Origin: Lewinellaceae bacterium
Lineage (GTDB): Bacteria; Bacteroidota; Bacteroidia; Chitinophagales; Saprospiraceae
Direction: 5' to 3'
DNA: 64,000 nucleotides
NCBI GenBank assembly: GCA_020636405.1
Contig: JACJXW010000004.1
Location: forward strand, 2,592,001 to 2,656,000
In this document: positions 46,701-54,539 of the stretch, piece after piece
How the letters are laid out: the number at the start of each line of letters is the position of its first letter
How positions within the stretch are numbered: the stretch's first letter is position 1
Notes under the pieces: generated by a model
What the model saw: the letters and a program-made list of their open reading frames with translations, nothing else
Told to the model about the DNA's origin: nothing
Databases searched by the model: none
Position numbers and translations under genes: made by a program

Positions 46701-47460
46701 GGCCCTGGCGATCCACCAGGGAAAGCTTTCCGGCTTCATTGCGCAGGTAAATGTATTGCCCTTCCGGCGTAAAGCCCGCGTCCTGCAAGCCCGGGAATTC
46801 AAGGTGCAGTAAGGTGTCCCCTTGCAGGTTGTATAAGGTAGCCCGCTCCCATGAAGAAACCGTGAGGAAGGCATCCCCCTTACCATAAGCGCAATTGGGA
46901 CAAACCGGAGAAAAGGCCACCGGGCGGGTATCCGGAGCCCGGATGGAAAGCAGCGTATCCCGTTTGACATTGGCCAGAGTAAGGACCTTGGTTTCATAAA
47001 CACTCCCGGAAAATTCATCACCTTCCCATCCTATTTCGGTTCTGTGGGTAAGGAAGTAGGGGCCGCCGTCCGGAGAGCAATTGGGGCACTCCGGGAAAAA
47101 GATACTCTGGTAAAACCGCCCTTCGAACAATGGGATCTTGTTGCCGTAGAGGTCCCAAATATCTGCATAGCCGTCGGTAGTAAGCGCAATGACATAAGAA
47201 TCATCCTGCGAGAAAGCCACGGCTCCAACCGCGTAGTATTCCCCTTCCGCACTGCTGGTGAAGGTTTGCAATAACTGGCCCCGCAGGTTCCACAGCTTGA
47301 CGGTTTTATCCACACTACCGGTGAGCAGCAACTGGCCGTCGTGAGAAAAAGCAGCAGTCCGAATGCCCGCCGTATGGCCCTGCGGCACGACCAAGGTAGC
47401 GGACTGGGCCTGAGCCAGAATAGGAAGGAAAAGGATCGGAAGAAAAAGTAATTTATTCAT
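43717..47460 (-). CDS. Exported WD40-caspase (C14) protein, copy 3, with Cys-rich blades
   Basis: 1247 residues from the ATG at 47460 (MNKLLFLPILFLPILAQA, a signal peptide); a GTG at 47475 is possible. The propeller (about 25-660) has ordinary blades (GSVDKTVKLWNLRG) and four unusual ones with a CxxC insert: FPECPNCSPDGG, SPVCPNCAYGKG, APACPDCPSWNG and APACTSCPYGNG. The linker (SGLFDASPGAMERMYFSFG, ERYYEPNLLDKLLG), caspase His (VVYLSGHGVTYG, near 945), Cys (MIIDACNSGKVVE, near 1006) and C-terminal domain (KPVFVRNIFLDE, IYVDIPQFPNAYTVRG) match copies 1 and 2. Confidence 0.9.
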   Translation of the reverse strand: MNKLLFLPILFLPILAQAQSATLVVPQGHTAGIRTAAFSHDGQLLLTGSVDKTVKLWNLRGQLLQTFTSSAEGEYYAVGAVAFSQDDSYVIALTTDGYADIWDLYGNKIPLFEGRFYQSIFFPECPNCSPDGGPYFLTHRTEIGWEGDEFSGSVYETKVLTLANVKRDTLLSIRAPDTRPVAFSPVCPNCAYGKGDAFLTVSSWERATLYNLQGDTLLHLEFPGLQDAGFTPEGQYIYLRNEAGKLSLVDRQGQAALNLELPGLSAVHFAPACPDCPSWNGPALLTGQEDGSIRLFNLRSEEQQVFQEPGWKSLGFAPACTSCPYGNGKFILIAGQEDTIRIIDLQGNEKVAFATPHSSADFSFDGQRLLTHTPGDYSGTAKVWNMEGALLQEITYKQPPGLYAGFKPGGHLFLSTILYEDNSFRNIYWDMESQHQLEPVYSEKEFFLSFSADGQMSLSLAIDGKGVYLLRNLKGELIQELDADKWKNLRFSDDGQSLYTISSNDTDSSDESGSKVSATVWGLSGHEQKIDFRNVWQNGESYQRLSSKGNFLLLGDGEDRGSIAFLYKKGVGDITPPDSFYFYTDGHVAAFAPDERSILFGLGDGSAQWRGLDGSLIRELKGGHTGSLNSTAISKDNRFALTASNDGARLWELESGEELATILTDGDKNWVCITPNGLFDASPGAMERMYFSFGREVIELEQLKERYYEPNLLDKLLGFSDDPIRSVEGFDTVALYPIVTLHLDTQAHLLKIGLTPRNGGIGQTSVFINGKEVIPDANRPEGYQRIRDTSMTIELATFSRFFLQDSLNNISVRAYNEAGWLKSPEHTVSYRPRFARAKGGGNDSAPSFNFQPISDPALYAVIIGTANYAGTKLDLKFPGKDAAAMAQAIQQAGSQLFGVDSVVVRLFTTDTTALSMHPSKANIRAAFEDFKKAAKAEDILVVYLSGHGVTYGDADRAQFYYLTQEIASEDLSDDGIRKNRTISTTELTKWINDIPAQKQVMIIDACNSGKVVETLDTGTKNLNSTQIRALDRMKDRTGMFVLAGSAADKVSYEASQYGQGLLTYSILEGMSGMKLRAGKYLDVVQLFEYARDRVPELAKDIGGVQTPTMLTPRSGSIDIGIVNEQVKIPLAPRKPVFVRNIFLDEDLLSDHLGLTAQLEGQFQDISTKGAAAELIYVDIPQFPNAYTVRGLYQVRDEVVNLRGRLYRGEFPVGEPFQISGKKRTLPELVDAIMMEALSRLNSQREKK

Positions 47461-47471
47461 CCTTTTGGTGT

Positions 47472-47648
47472 TCACTCGTTCTGCAAAATAAGAAAAGCCT
47501 GCCTCAGAACCTCATTGCCGTTGTCGGACGGAAAAAAGGCTTCGGCGTTTATTTCATCATTATGGCCGATCGGAACTACAAGCTGTGGCGACTGCGCTAC
47601 ATTGAGCAGGGGAAGAAGGAAGAAGGGAAAAGACAGTTTTTTTCGCAT
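47472..47648 (-). pseudogene. Truncated start of a fourth WD40-caspase gene
   Basis: 58 codons. The signal peptide KLSFPFFLLPLLNVAQS and PQLVVPIGHNDEINAEAFFP align with the N-termini of copies 1-3 (PQLIVPVGHTSYLNYFALSP, LTIPVGHSDDITTVAFSP). The frame then leaves homology at SDNGNEVLRQ and stops at 47472. Its TGA overlaps the GTG that precedes copy 3, so a deletion probably joined the front of a fourth copy to the start of copy 3. The fragment cannot encode a propeller or caspase. Confidence 0.75.
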
Positions 47649-48290
47649 GGCCCTATTGTGTTTTTTAAAAGTAATCAAATCCGACAAAAAAAGCCCCTGT
47701 CGGACTATTATTCCAACAGGGGGCAATGCGATTTTTGTGTTTATTTATCTGTGATCCGGGAGTGCCCGGAGGGTTGCCGGAGGGTGTTGCGCCGTCGGGC
47801 TCACTGTTGCCCGTTAAAAGCAAAGGCAGCCTGCTTGTCATCGGAAGAGAACTTTCCGTTATCGTGCATGGCGGGTATTTGATGGTTAACACGATTCAGG
47901 TATCGGGTTGTTACGCTACTTCCATTTGCCGGCATTCAGAAAGGTTACTCCGTTGTAGAAAAAAAATACTGGATATTTTTTACCAACCACTAAGAGAGGA
48001 GAGCCGTTTACGCATTTCGACTGGCAGGAAAGCGATATTTTTTACACCTTGGCTGGAACCTGCCCGTTCGGTAAGTTCTGTTTCTGCCAGGATATAGATT
48101 TGGAACACCCCTGCTCGAACTTCGATCCGGAGCCGGGCAATGAGCAGTGGTACTAGGGAAATAGTAAAAGGCTTAATGCAGCCTTTCCGAAAATGGGCTT
48201 TTTCTTTGACGGCCTTAAAGACAATAGCCAGCAACATTCTTGGGGCCTTTCAATCCAATGGGACGAATAATAGAAAAGACAACTGACGCA
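47649..48290. other. Gene-free region with a hairpin and a coding-like fragment
   Basis: About 640 bases. A hairpin GCCCCTGT...ACAGGGGGC (47691-47725) lies upstream of the truncated gene. On the plus strand, 47959-48156 is open without a start codon and reads like protein (FTHFDWQESDIFYTLAGTCP, then FGKFCFCQDID...). It might be the tail of a broken gene whose previous part is in another frame (VVEKKYWIFF). I do not call a gene. Confidence 0.35.
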
Positions 48291-48833
48291 ATGAATAAAA
48301 ACTTTCCTGAACTCACTACCAGCCGCCTGTTGCTGCGCCGGTTCCGGCCGGAGGACATAGATATGGTGTTCTACGGCCTTTCCCATCCGGAGGTCATAAA
48401 ATACTACGGCGTCCATTATAGCACATTGGAAGAAACGCAGGTGCAAATGGATTGGTTCGTTGAGTTGGGAACTAATAAAACTGGCATTTGGTGGGCCATC
48501 TGTTCCGCTGATAGCGGTGCTTTTCTGGGGGCCGGTGGGTTCAACAACTGGAGCCATGAATTTCAGAAAGCGGAGATCGGTTTCTGGCTTTTGCCTGAAC
48601 ATTGGGGCAAAGGCGTCATGACGGAAGCCATGCCGTTGATCTGCAATTACGGGTTCAAAGAGATGGGCCTGCACCGCATCGAAGGTTTCGTTGAAACTGA
48701 GAACCAACTCTGCAAAAAGGCTCTCAGGAAACTGGATTTCACGCTGGAAGGAACCATGGTAGACTGTGAAATCAAGAATGGCCGTTTTATCAGCCTGGAT
48801 ATTTACGCTAAGTTTGGGGGGATGCCATCCTGA
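48291..48833 (+). CDS. GNAT-family N-acetyltransferase (RimJ/RimL-like)
   Basis: 180 residues from the ATG at 48291. The GNAT fold is recognisable: LTTSRLLLRRFRPEDIDMVF start, AEIGFWLLPEHWGKGVMTEA (acetyl-CoA pyrophosphate loop of the RimJ/RimL class), then MGLHRIEGFVETENQLCKKA and LRKLDFTLEGTM. Such enzymes acetylate N-terminal or side-chain amines of ribosomal proteins, small molecules or antibiotics; the substrate here is unknown. Cytoplasmic; no operon partner. Confidence 0.9.
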   Translation: MNKNFPELTTSRLLLRRFRPEDIDMVFYGLSHPEVIKYYGVHYSTLEETQVQMDWFVELGTNKTGIWWAICSADSGAFLGAGGFNNWSHEFQKAEIGFWLLPEHWGKGVMTEAMPLICNYGFKEMGLHRIEGFVETENQLCKKALRKLDFTLEGTMVDCEIKNGRFISLDIYAKFGGMPS

Positions 48834-48906
48834 CCAATCAGCAGCATTTTTGGGGGAAAGTCAATTCCGGAAACCACGGTCCGCTTGATGGCTAAAACAC
48901 ACATGT

Positions 48907-48943
48907 GATCATTACTTCTATAATCATCATAAAAGTAATGATC
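48907..48943. repeat. Perfect 11-bp inverted repeat
   Basis: GATCATTACTT (48907-48917) and AAGTAATGATC (48933-48943), separated by 15 AT-rich bases. It lies between the GNAT gene stop and the exported protein at 49110. It is not followed by a clear T-run, so it is either a weak terminator for the GNAT gene or a binding site. Confidence 0.5.
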
Positions 48944-49109
48944 TGTATGCTGCCACTTCACAGAAATATTTCGGCTACCGAAAGCAAAAAACGTTGCTGA
49001 TCCCTATCTTTGAAAACTGCTATCCCTGTCCGGTGAAGTGGACTATGGCCCATCGGGCCAAGGGCTATCGGGCCAAGGGCTATCGGTATTTCGAAGAAAC
49101 CCTAAGGAC

Positions 49110-50279
49110 ATGTATCGGATCACAGCAATCATTTTTACCCTCTTCTGCTACGCCCTCACGCTATCCGCCCAACTCCCTGTCACCGTCGCCGAGCTGACGG
49201 TGGAAGTGGGCGCCAACAGCGAGGAAAACCTGTACTACGGATTTGAAACCGGAGACCTGCTCATTGCAAGCCTGGAACTGTTGGAAGGCAAGGACCTGAA
49301 AGCGTTTGAAGTCATTGAGTACCCTGAGAATTCCCGCATTCTGGAATACGAGACGGAAGGATTCGATGACAAGCGGCTGAAAGTATATCAGCGTGGTATC
49401 TTTCAATTCCGCTTGCACAATGCCAATCTGGTAAAAAAGCGCGTCTGCCGCATTCACATCAAGCGCCTGCCCTCCAGCGCCGCTACTGCCGACTTCAACC
49501 CCGCCGTGCGTTGGGAGGAGCGGATCGATACGACCTTCAAAGTGCAGTCGGAAACAGTACGCTCCGGCACGGAGGTAAAGGAAGTGCAACAGCGCCGCCG
49601 CATGCTGGCGAAGGTGGACACCAATGTGGTCACCCTGCTCGACAAGCTGGAGCGCGTCCATTCCCGCACCAATATTTCGGCGGACAACATCACCCGCCTT
49701 ACCTTCGAGCTGCCCCGCAACCGCCAGGAACCCTCGCCCGAAGACCCCAGCCTGACTACGGAGGTAACCTCCTGGGCCTACTGGATCGGCACCGGTGAGG
49801 AAGCCCAGGAGTGGTACCAGAAGGCCAACGGCAGCGCCGTTGCCCGCCTGGCCAAGGGCCTCACCAAAGGCGCCATCAGTGTCGGCCTGGTTTCCAGCGG
49901 ATACGGAGCTCTTGCCATGCTGGCTATCGAAGGCGTCTCGGTGTTTACCAACCCGCCCTCCGGGGAGAATGTCAAATACGCCCTCCTGCTCAAGCAGGGT
50001 GATGAATACCTGGAACTTTCCAGCGGCAACAGCATCACCGGCTTCGGCCGGATGGACAACTTCACCCAGGGCCAGTTTGCCATCCAACTCGAGAACGACA
50101 ACTACGTGGAGGGTATCAATGTCAACGTCAAGGTTGTAGCAGTGACGGTCACCAAGACATACCGGGATGAATATTTCACCGAAACCAGAGAAGTTCCGGT
50201 CAACCAGTCGACTACTGTCAGGGAGCCGATATTGCGCAAGGTGCGGGCGCCCGTGCTGGTGGAAGGGGAAAGGCAGTAG
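49110..50279 (+). CDS. Exported protein of unknown function
   Basis: 389 residues from the ATG at 49110, which opens the signal peptide (ITAIIFTLFCYALTLSA). An N-terminal beta region (NLYYGFETGDLLIASLELLE) is followed by a charged helical middle (TEVKEVQQRRRMLAKVDTNV) and a Gly-rich hydrophobic segment (KGAISVGLVSSGYGALAMLA) that could insert in a membrane. A C-terminal beta region with FAIQLENDNYVEGINVNVKV ends the protein. No family is recognised. The 16-base repeat GGGCCAAGGGCTATCG just upstream is in an alternative longer frame and does not look coding. Confidence 0.65.
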   Translation: MYRITAIIFTLFCYALTLSAQLPVTVAELTVEVGANSEENLYYGFETGDLLIASLELLEGKDLKAFEVIEYPENSRILEYETEGFDDKRLKVYQRGIFQFRLHNANLVKKRVCRIHIKRLPSSAATADFNPAVRWEERIDTTFKVQSETVRSGTEVKEVQQRRRMLAKVDTNVVTLLDKLERVHSRTNISADNITRLTFELPRNRQEPSPEDPSLTTEVTSWAYWIGTGEEAQEWYQKANGSAVARLAKGLTKGAISVGLVSSGYGALAMLAIEGVSVFTNPPSGENVKYALLLKQGDEYLELSSGNSITGFGRMDNFTQGQFAIQLENDNYVEGINVNVKVVAVTVTKTYRDEYFTETREVPVNQSTTVREPILRKVRAPVLVEGERQ

Positions 50280-50480
50280 GGTGGAGCTGCTTTCCTAAAC
50301 GAAAGGTAACAATTCAGCATTTCGCTTTTAGCGGTTCGCTATTCACTGCACTATGCCCCTAATTGCAGGAATCCAAGCTCAAGAAACCAGTTCTTTGCCC
50401 TAAATCCTGGTTTTGAGGCAGCGCTAAGCGGACGGCGAATTGCGAACGGCGAATAGCTGATAGTTACAACGAAAGTTTTG

Positions 50481-52871
50481 TCAAAGGTCCAGGGAAAAGC
50501 TCAACACCGGTATCAGCCCTCCGGAATGCCTTCTGAACTGCAGCGCGTTGTTGGTGGCGTCGTACCGTACCGAGTGCGGGTTGAAGCGGTTGGTCATGTT
50601 CTGGATATCAAGGGATACGGTGTAGGAGTAAGTGTCCTTGTCTTTGCGGAAGGCCGCTCTGCCATCGAGCCGGAGATAATTATCTACCTGTTCGCTCCAT
50701 TCCCGGCCCTTCAGGGGGATGAACCTTCCCTCTGCCTGCGACCGGGCGGGATCATACGGGGAATACCGGAATCCCCCGTTGGCCATCAGGCGGAGGCCAG
50801 CCTGCAGGATGGCGTTTTTTTTCAGTACAAACTCCCGCCCCAGGGTGTAGGCGGAAACGAACCGCGAGTTGAAGCGGGTATTTCTTTTGTAGCCGTCAAT
50901 TTCGAATCTGGAGTCGAAAAGGGAGGCGGTTAGAAGGAAGAAAATATTATTGGAGAAGCGTTTTTCCAAGGCCAGGTCTACCCCATAGTTTAATCCTTTA
51001 CCCTCACTTACCAGTTCGAATTCCAACAGCCGCCCCTGGTCGTTGAGCATCCAGTAGTTGCTGTTGTCGCCTATACCGACAGGCACATTGAACAGCCTCT
51101 GCCAATACACTTCCGCTTCGGCCCTCACCCCGCGCCCGAAATGGTATTGGTAGGCCAACACCAGGTGGTGCGCTTTGAGCAGCGACAGGTTCTTATTGGG
51201 GTTGGCCGGCGGGGCCGTGGAGGGGCCCTGCCCTTCAGGTGCATAAAAGAATGCGGTAAAGGGCAGGATCTTGCTGTGTAATCCATAGGCGAGGCTAATG
51301 GACTGCCGGCCGTTTGGGCGGTAGCGGAAGGAGGCCCGGGGTTCCAGGGACCAGGAATTGTTGAGGGTGAACAGCAGTCCGTGTACCCCGACGTTCAGTT
51401 CCAGTTTTTCATTGACCCGGCAATTGAGGTTGGCGTAAGCCTGGGCCGATTGAGTGTTGCCGTTTCCTAAAGTAGAGATCTGCCGGGCGGGCTGGCCGAT
51501 GGTGACGTCGGATGGCCTGCGGGGCGCGGTCTCCTTGAAGAAATCGAAGTGGATCTGATGGAAGATCAGGCCGGTTTTGAGGTGTGCCCGGCTGCTGAGC
51601 TCGTTGTAGTAGGTGGCGCTGGCCGATATCCGGCCGTCCTGATACCGCTGCAGGTCGTATTTAAAGGGCACCTGATCCAGGCTTAGTGTATCGTAGTCGC
51701 GGGAAATGACTCCGCTGGCTCCTGCCACTACCGCTTTGAAATAGGACTTCTCGTTCAAAAGTTGGGTAAAGGTGAACCCTGCCGCTCCCATTTTGCTGCG
51801 GTTATAGCGGTCTTCCCAATGGTCGGCGACGGCAGGGTCCCGGTTGGCCGGGCTTTCAACGGGCAGGTAGTGTTCTTCGCTGTCGCCGGCGATCCCAAAT
51901 ACGGTAAAGAAGGTGTTCTTATTTTTGCCGTTGAAGGCCAGGTTGAAAGAGAGGTCCTGGAAATTGTTGTCTACGCGTTCCCCGACCAGGTTGAACCCCA
52001 GTTGGTTGAGTATCCCCAGGGTGGAATAACGGTAGTTCACCAAATAGGAGGACCGCCCTTTCCGCAAGGGCCCTTCGGTAGCGATATCCAACCCGATGAT
52101 GCTCAATCGGGCGCGGTGTTCCCGTTCTTCGGTATTGCCCCTTCGGAAGCGGATATCAAAAACGCCGGAGAGCGCATTGCCGTATTCTGCCGGGAAAGCG
52201 CCAGTGAGAAAATCCGACCGGCCGAGCAATTGTGAGCTGAAAATAGTGATGCCGCCGCCGGACGAACCGGGGGAAGCGAAGTGGTTGGGGTTGGGAATGT
52301 CAATACCCTCCAGCCGCCACAGGACACCGATCGAGGAGTTACCCCGGATGATGATCTTATTTTCGTTCTCATCGCTCCCCTGTTGTACCCCCGGCAGCGA
52401 TAAGGCCATTCGGCCGGGGTCGTAGACCCCGGCGGGGATCCGCTCTGTTTCTTCGGCGGTGAAGGGGCGTGCGCTTACCAGCGCCAGCCCGTTGACGGGG
52501 CTGCTGGCGTAGGCGTAAGGGACCACTTCCACCTCCTGGGTGGTAAATACCTTTTTCTCCAGGGCGATCTCCAGTTCCACTTCCTTGACGGAGCTTACAA
52601 TGACTTCCTCGCTTTCATAAGTTTCATAACCCAGATATTGGCAACGGAACGCCTGCCTGCCCACCGGTACGGCCTCCAAAGTGAACCTTCCGTTTTCATC
52701 GGTAACGGCGCCGGCGGCAGGCCCGGCGCCTGAAACGGATACAAGGGCGCCAGCCAGAGGTTGTTGGGTGGCTTTATCGAAGACCTTGCCTCTGGCCGTT
52801 TGGACAATAGATTGGCTTTGGAGGATAAATGGCATGAAAAGCAAACAAAAGTAAAGGGGGCGGCTACTCAT
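50481..52871 (-). CDS. TonB-dependent outer-membrane receptor
   Basis: 796 residues with a signal peptide (YFCLLFMPFILQSQSI). The N-terminal carboxypeptidase-like regulatory domain (ARGKVFDKATQQPLAGALVS, GRFTLEAVPVGRQAFRCQYL) is followed by a plug domain (PAGVYDPGRMALSLPGVQQG, NKIIIRGNSSIGVLWRLEGI). A beta-barrel ends FNPHSVRYDATNN...SFSLDL. Such receptors import siderophores, vitamins or glycans using the ExbBD-TonB motor. No SusD partner is adjacent, which argues against a classic glycan system. It is divergent from the LytS-type kinase gene; the 361 bases between hold no gene that I can support. Confidence 0.92.
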   Translation of the reverse strand: MSSRPLYFCLLFMPFILQSQSIVQTARGKVFDKATQQPLAGALVSVSGAGPAAGAVTDENGRFTLEAVPVGRQAFRCQYLGYETYESEEVIVSSVKEVELEIALEKKVFTTQEVEVVPYAYASSPVNGLALVSARPFTAEETERIPAGVYDPGRMALSLPGVQQGSDENENKIIIRGNSSIGVLWRLEGIDIPNPNHFASPGSSGGGITIFSSQLLGRSDFLTGAFPAEYGNALSGVFDIRFRRGNTEEREHRARLSIIGLDIATEGPLRKGRSSYLVNYRYSTLGILNQLGFNLVGERVDNNFQDLSFNLAFNGKNKNTFFTVFGIAGDSEEHYLPVESPANRDPAVADHWEDRYNRSKMGAAGFTFTQLLNEKSYFKAVVAGASGVISRDYDTLSLDQVPFKYDLQRYQDGRISASATYYNELSSRAHLKTGLIFHQIHFDFFKETAPRRPSDVTIGQPARQISTLGNGNTQSAQAYANLNCRVNEKLELNVGVHGLLFTLNNSWSLEPRASFRYRPNGRQSISLAYGLHSKILPFTAFFYAPEGQGPSTAPPANPNKNLSLLKAHHLVLAYQYHFGRGVRAEAEVYWQRLFNVPVGIGDNSNYWMLNDQGRLLEFELVSEGKGLNYGVDLALEKRFSNNIFFLLTASLFDSRFEIDGYKRNTRFNSRFVSAYTLGREFVLKKNAILQAGLRLMANGGFRYSPYDPARSQAEGRFIPLKGREWSEQVDNYLRLDGRAAFRKDKDTYSYTVSLDIQNMTNRFNPHSVRYDATNNALQFRRHSGGLIPVLSFSLDL

Positions 52872-53232
52872 GTGGGGTGTCTTTTTGGGTTAGAGGTTAA
52901 TGTTTTTTTGGTTTGGATTTTCACTTTCGGCGCCATTGGGCAATCGCAGAAGCAAAAATTGCATCATTGAAACCGATAGAACCAGCTTTTTGGACAAATG
53001 GCCTTACTTTGGAGATCAAAGATGGTTTCAGCGTTGTACCTGCAGGCCAAAAAAGGAGAATGCAATAATGCCGTCTATCCGCATTATTAACCAAACTAAC
53101 CAAAATATCGGGCATTTGGAAACTCCGTTGTACCATTTTCCTGACAAAAGAGTTATCTTAGACATTACCTCTCCCAATTTTCTCCACCGGTACTGTTGTT
53201 GAGGCTATCATTATTGATAAACTCCGTCGCTC
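52872..53232. other. Divergent intergenic region
   Basis: 361 bases between the TonB-dependent receptor and the sensor kinase starts. Open frames across it have no coding character. It must contain the divergent promoters, but no motif is clear to me. Confidence 0.4.
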
Positions 53233-54528
53233 ATGCTCGAAAATATAAGATATGCATTTTTCGGCGCCTTGATCTTCCAGGTGGCCTTTATGTTTATCCT
53301 TTACCTGCAGCATCAGAGGAAACACTATTATATTTTCTATGCTCTTTACATGTTGGGAATCCTTCTGGCGATGGAACCCCGGATACTCCAATTGCGTCAT
53401 GAATTTGTGTTCCTTGTAGAATGGCCAGCCGTGTTGATGTATTTCCTGTTTTTGGATGCCTTCCTGGGGCTCTCCGGCGCTTCGCCGCATTTCAAAAGGT
53501 TTATACAGCATTTAATGCCAGTGGTATTGGGATTTATACTCATACAGTTTGTCCTGACGGTGGCGAAGGAATTCTTATGGGACATAGCGTGGGCTGACCA
53601 GTGGGCCGACTGGCTGGGAGAGTTCTTCTATTACCTGGCCTTTCCGGCAGGAGTCTATTCTATTTATGAAACCTACCGGTTGAAGGGCACCTTGTCGAAG
53701 TATATATTGGCAGGCATATTTTTCCTTTTGGTAGGGGTTTTCCTGAACAAGATGTTCTACGAGGCCGTAGGGGTCGTCCCGGTGATCATCGGCGCCTTTC
53801 TCGAACTGCTTCTTTTTTCGGCGGCAATAGGGTATAAGGCAAACCTGGTCGAGTCGGAAAAGCGAAAAACTCAGGAACAGTTCATGCAGGTCAGCCTCAT
53901 GGCGCTCAGAGACCAGATGAGGCCCCATTTTGTCGCCAACTGCCTCAATTCCATAAAACTGCTGATCCAGCAGCAAAAGGAAAAAGAGGCCATTGATTAC
54001 CTTACCGAATTTTCCAAACTCCACCGGCTGATCGTCGAACATTTCCAGGACCTGAAAATATCCTTGAAAAAAGAGTTGGACATCTGCCGGTCTTACCTGG
54101 AAATGGAGAAGCTGCGCTTTAAACAATCTTTCAACTATGAATTCGACATTGCCGCCGATGACAACCTGCTGAGTTTTGTGGAGATCCCGCCTCTTTTGTT
54201 CCAGCCTATCATTGAGAATGCGATCTGGCACGGCCTGATCAAAAAGGAGGGGGAAAAGAACCTGGGCATTCGGATACGAACCCAGGATTCCTGTCTGCGT
54301 TGTATCATTGAAGACAATGGGGTCGGCCGGCCCGGGCTTACCCAAAACGGGGCTTTAGCGGTGCGAAACAACCCCCGGAAATCTACCGGGCTGTCCAACA
54401 CCCTGGAAAAAATAAAGATCTTTAACGCTTTGTACCATACCCGTCTGGAGATGGAACTGATCGACAAGCACGATGAGGAGGGTAGGCCTGATGGGTTTAA
54501 AGTCGTTTTTACTATTTTCTATGATTAA
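53233..54528 (+). CDS. LytS-family sensor histidine kinase
   Basis: 431 residues. Several hydrophobic segments cover about residues 1-205 (membrane sensor). A His-kinase domain of the LytS/YehU type follows, with the phospho-accepting His in DQMRPHFVANCLNSIKLLIQ, then YLEMEKLRFKQSFNYEFDI and ATPase motifs PLLFQPIIENAIWHGL, IIEDNGVGRPG and STGLSNTLEKIKIF. It would phosphorylate the LytTR regulator encoded 11 bases downstream. The ligand is unknown; the nearby divergent TonB-dependent receptor is a possible target (inference). Confidence 0.92.
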   Translation: MLENIRYAFFGALIFQVAFMFILYLQHQRKHYYIFYALYMLGILLAMEPRILQLRHEFVFLVEWPAVLMYFLFLDAFLGLSGASPHFKRFIQHLMPVVLGFILIQFVLTVAKEFLWDIAWADQWADWLGEFFYYLAFPAGVYSIYETYRLKGTLSKYILAGIFFLLVGVFLNKMFYEAVGVVPVIIGAFLELLLFSAAIGYKANLVESEKRKTQEQFMQVSLMALRDQMRPHFVANCLNSIKLLIQQQKEKEAIDYLTEFSKLHRLIVEHFQDLKISLKKELDICRSYLEMEKLRFKQSFNYEFDIAADDNLLSFVEIPPLLFQPIIENAIWHGLIKKEGEKNLGIRIRTQDSCLRCIIEDNGVGRPGLTQNGALAVRNNPRKSTGLSNTLEKIKIFNALYHTRLEMELIDKHDEEGRPDGFKVVFTIFYD

Positions 54529-54539
54529 AACCATAGTTT

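Noticed and set aside
47726..48097. Plus-strand frames of 106-123 codons before the GNAT gene
   Set aside because: Low-complexity composition and no domain; they read through the hairpin region.
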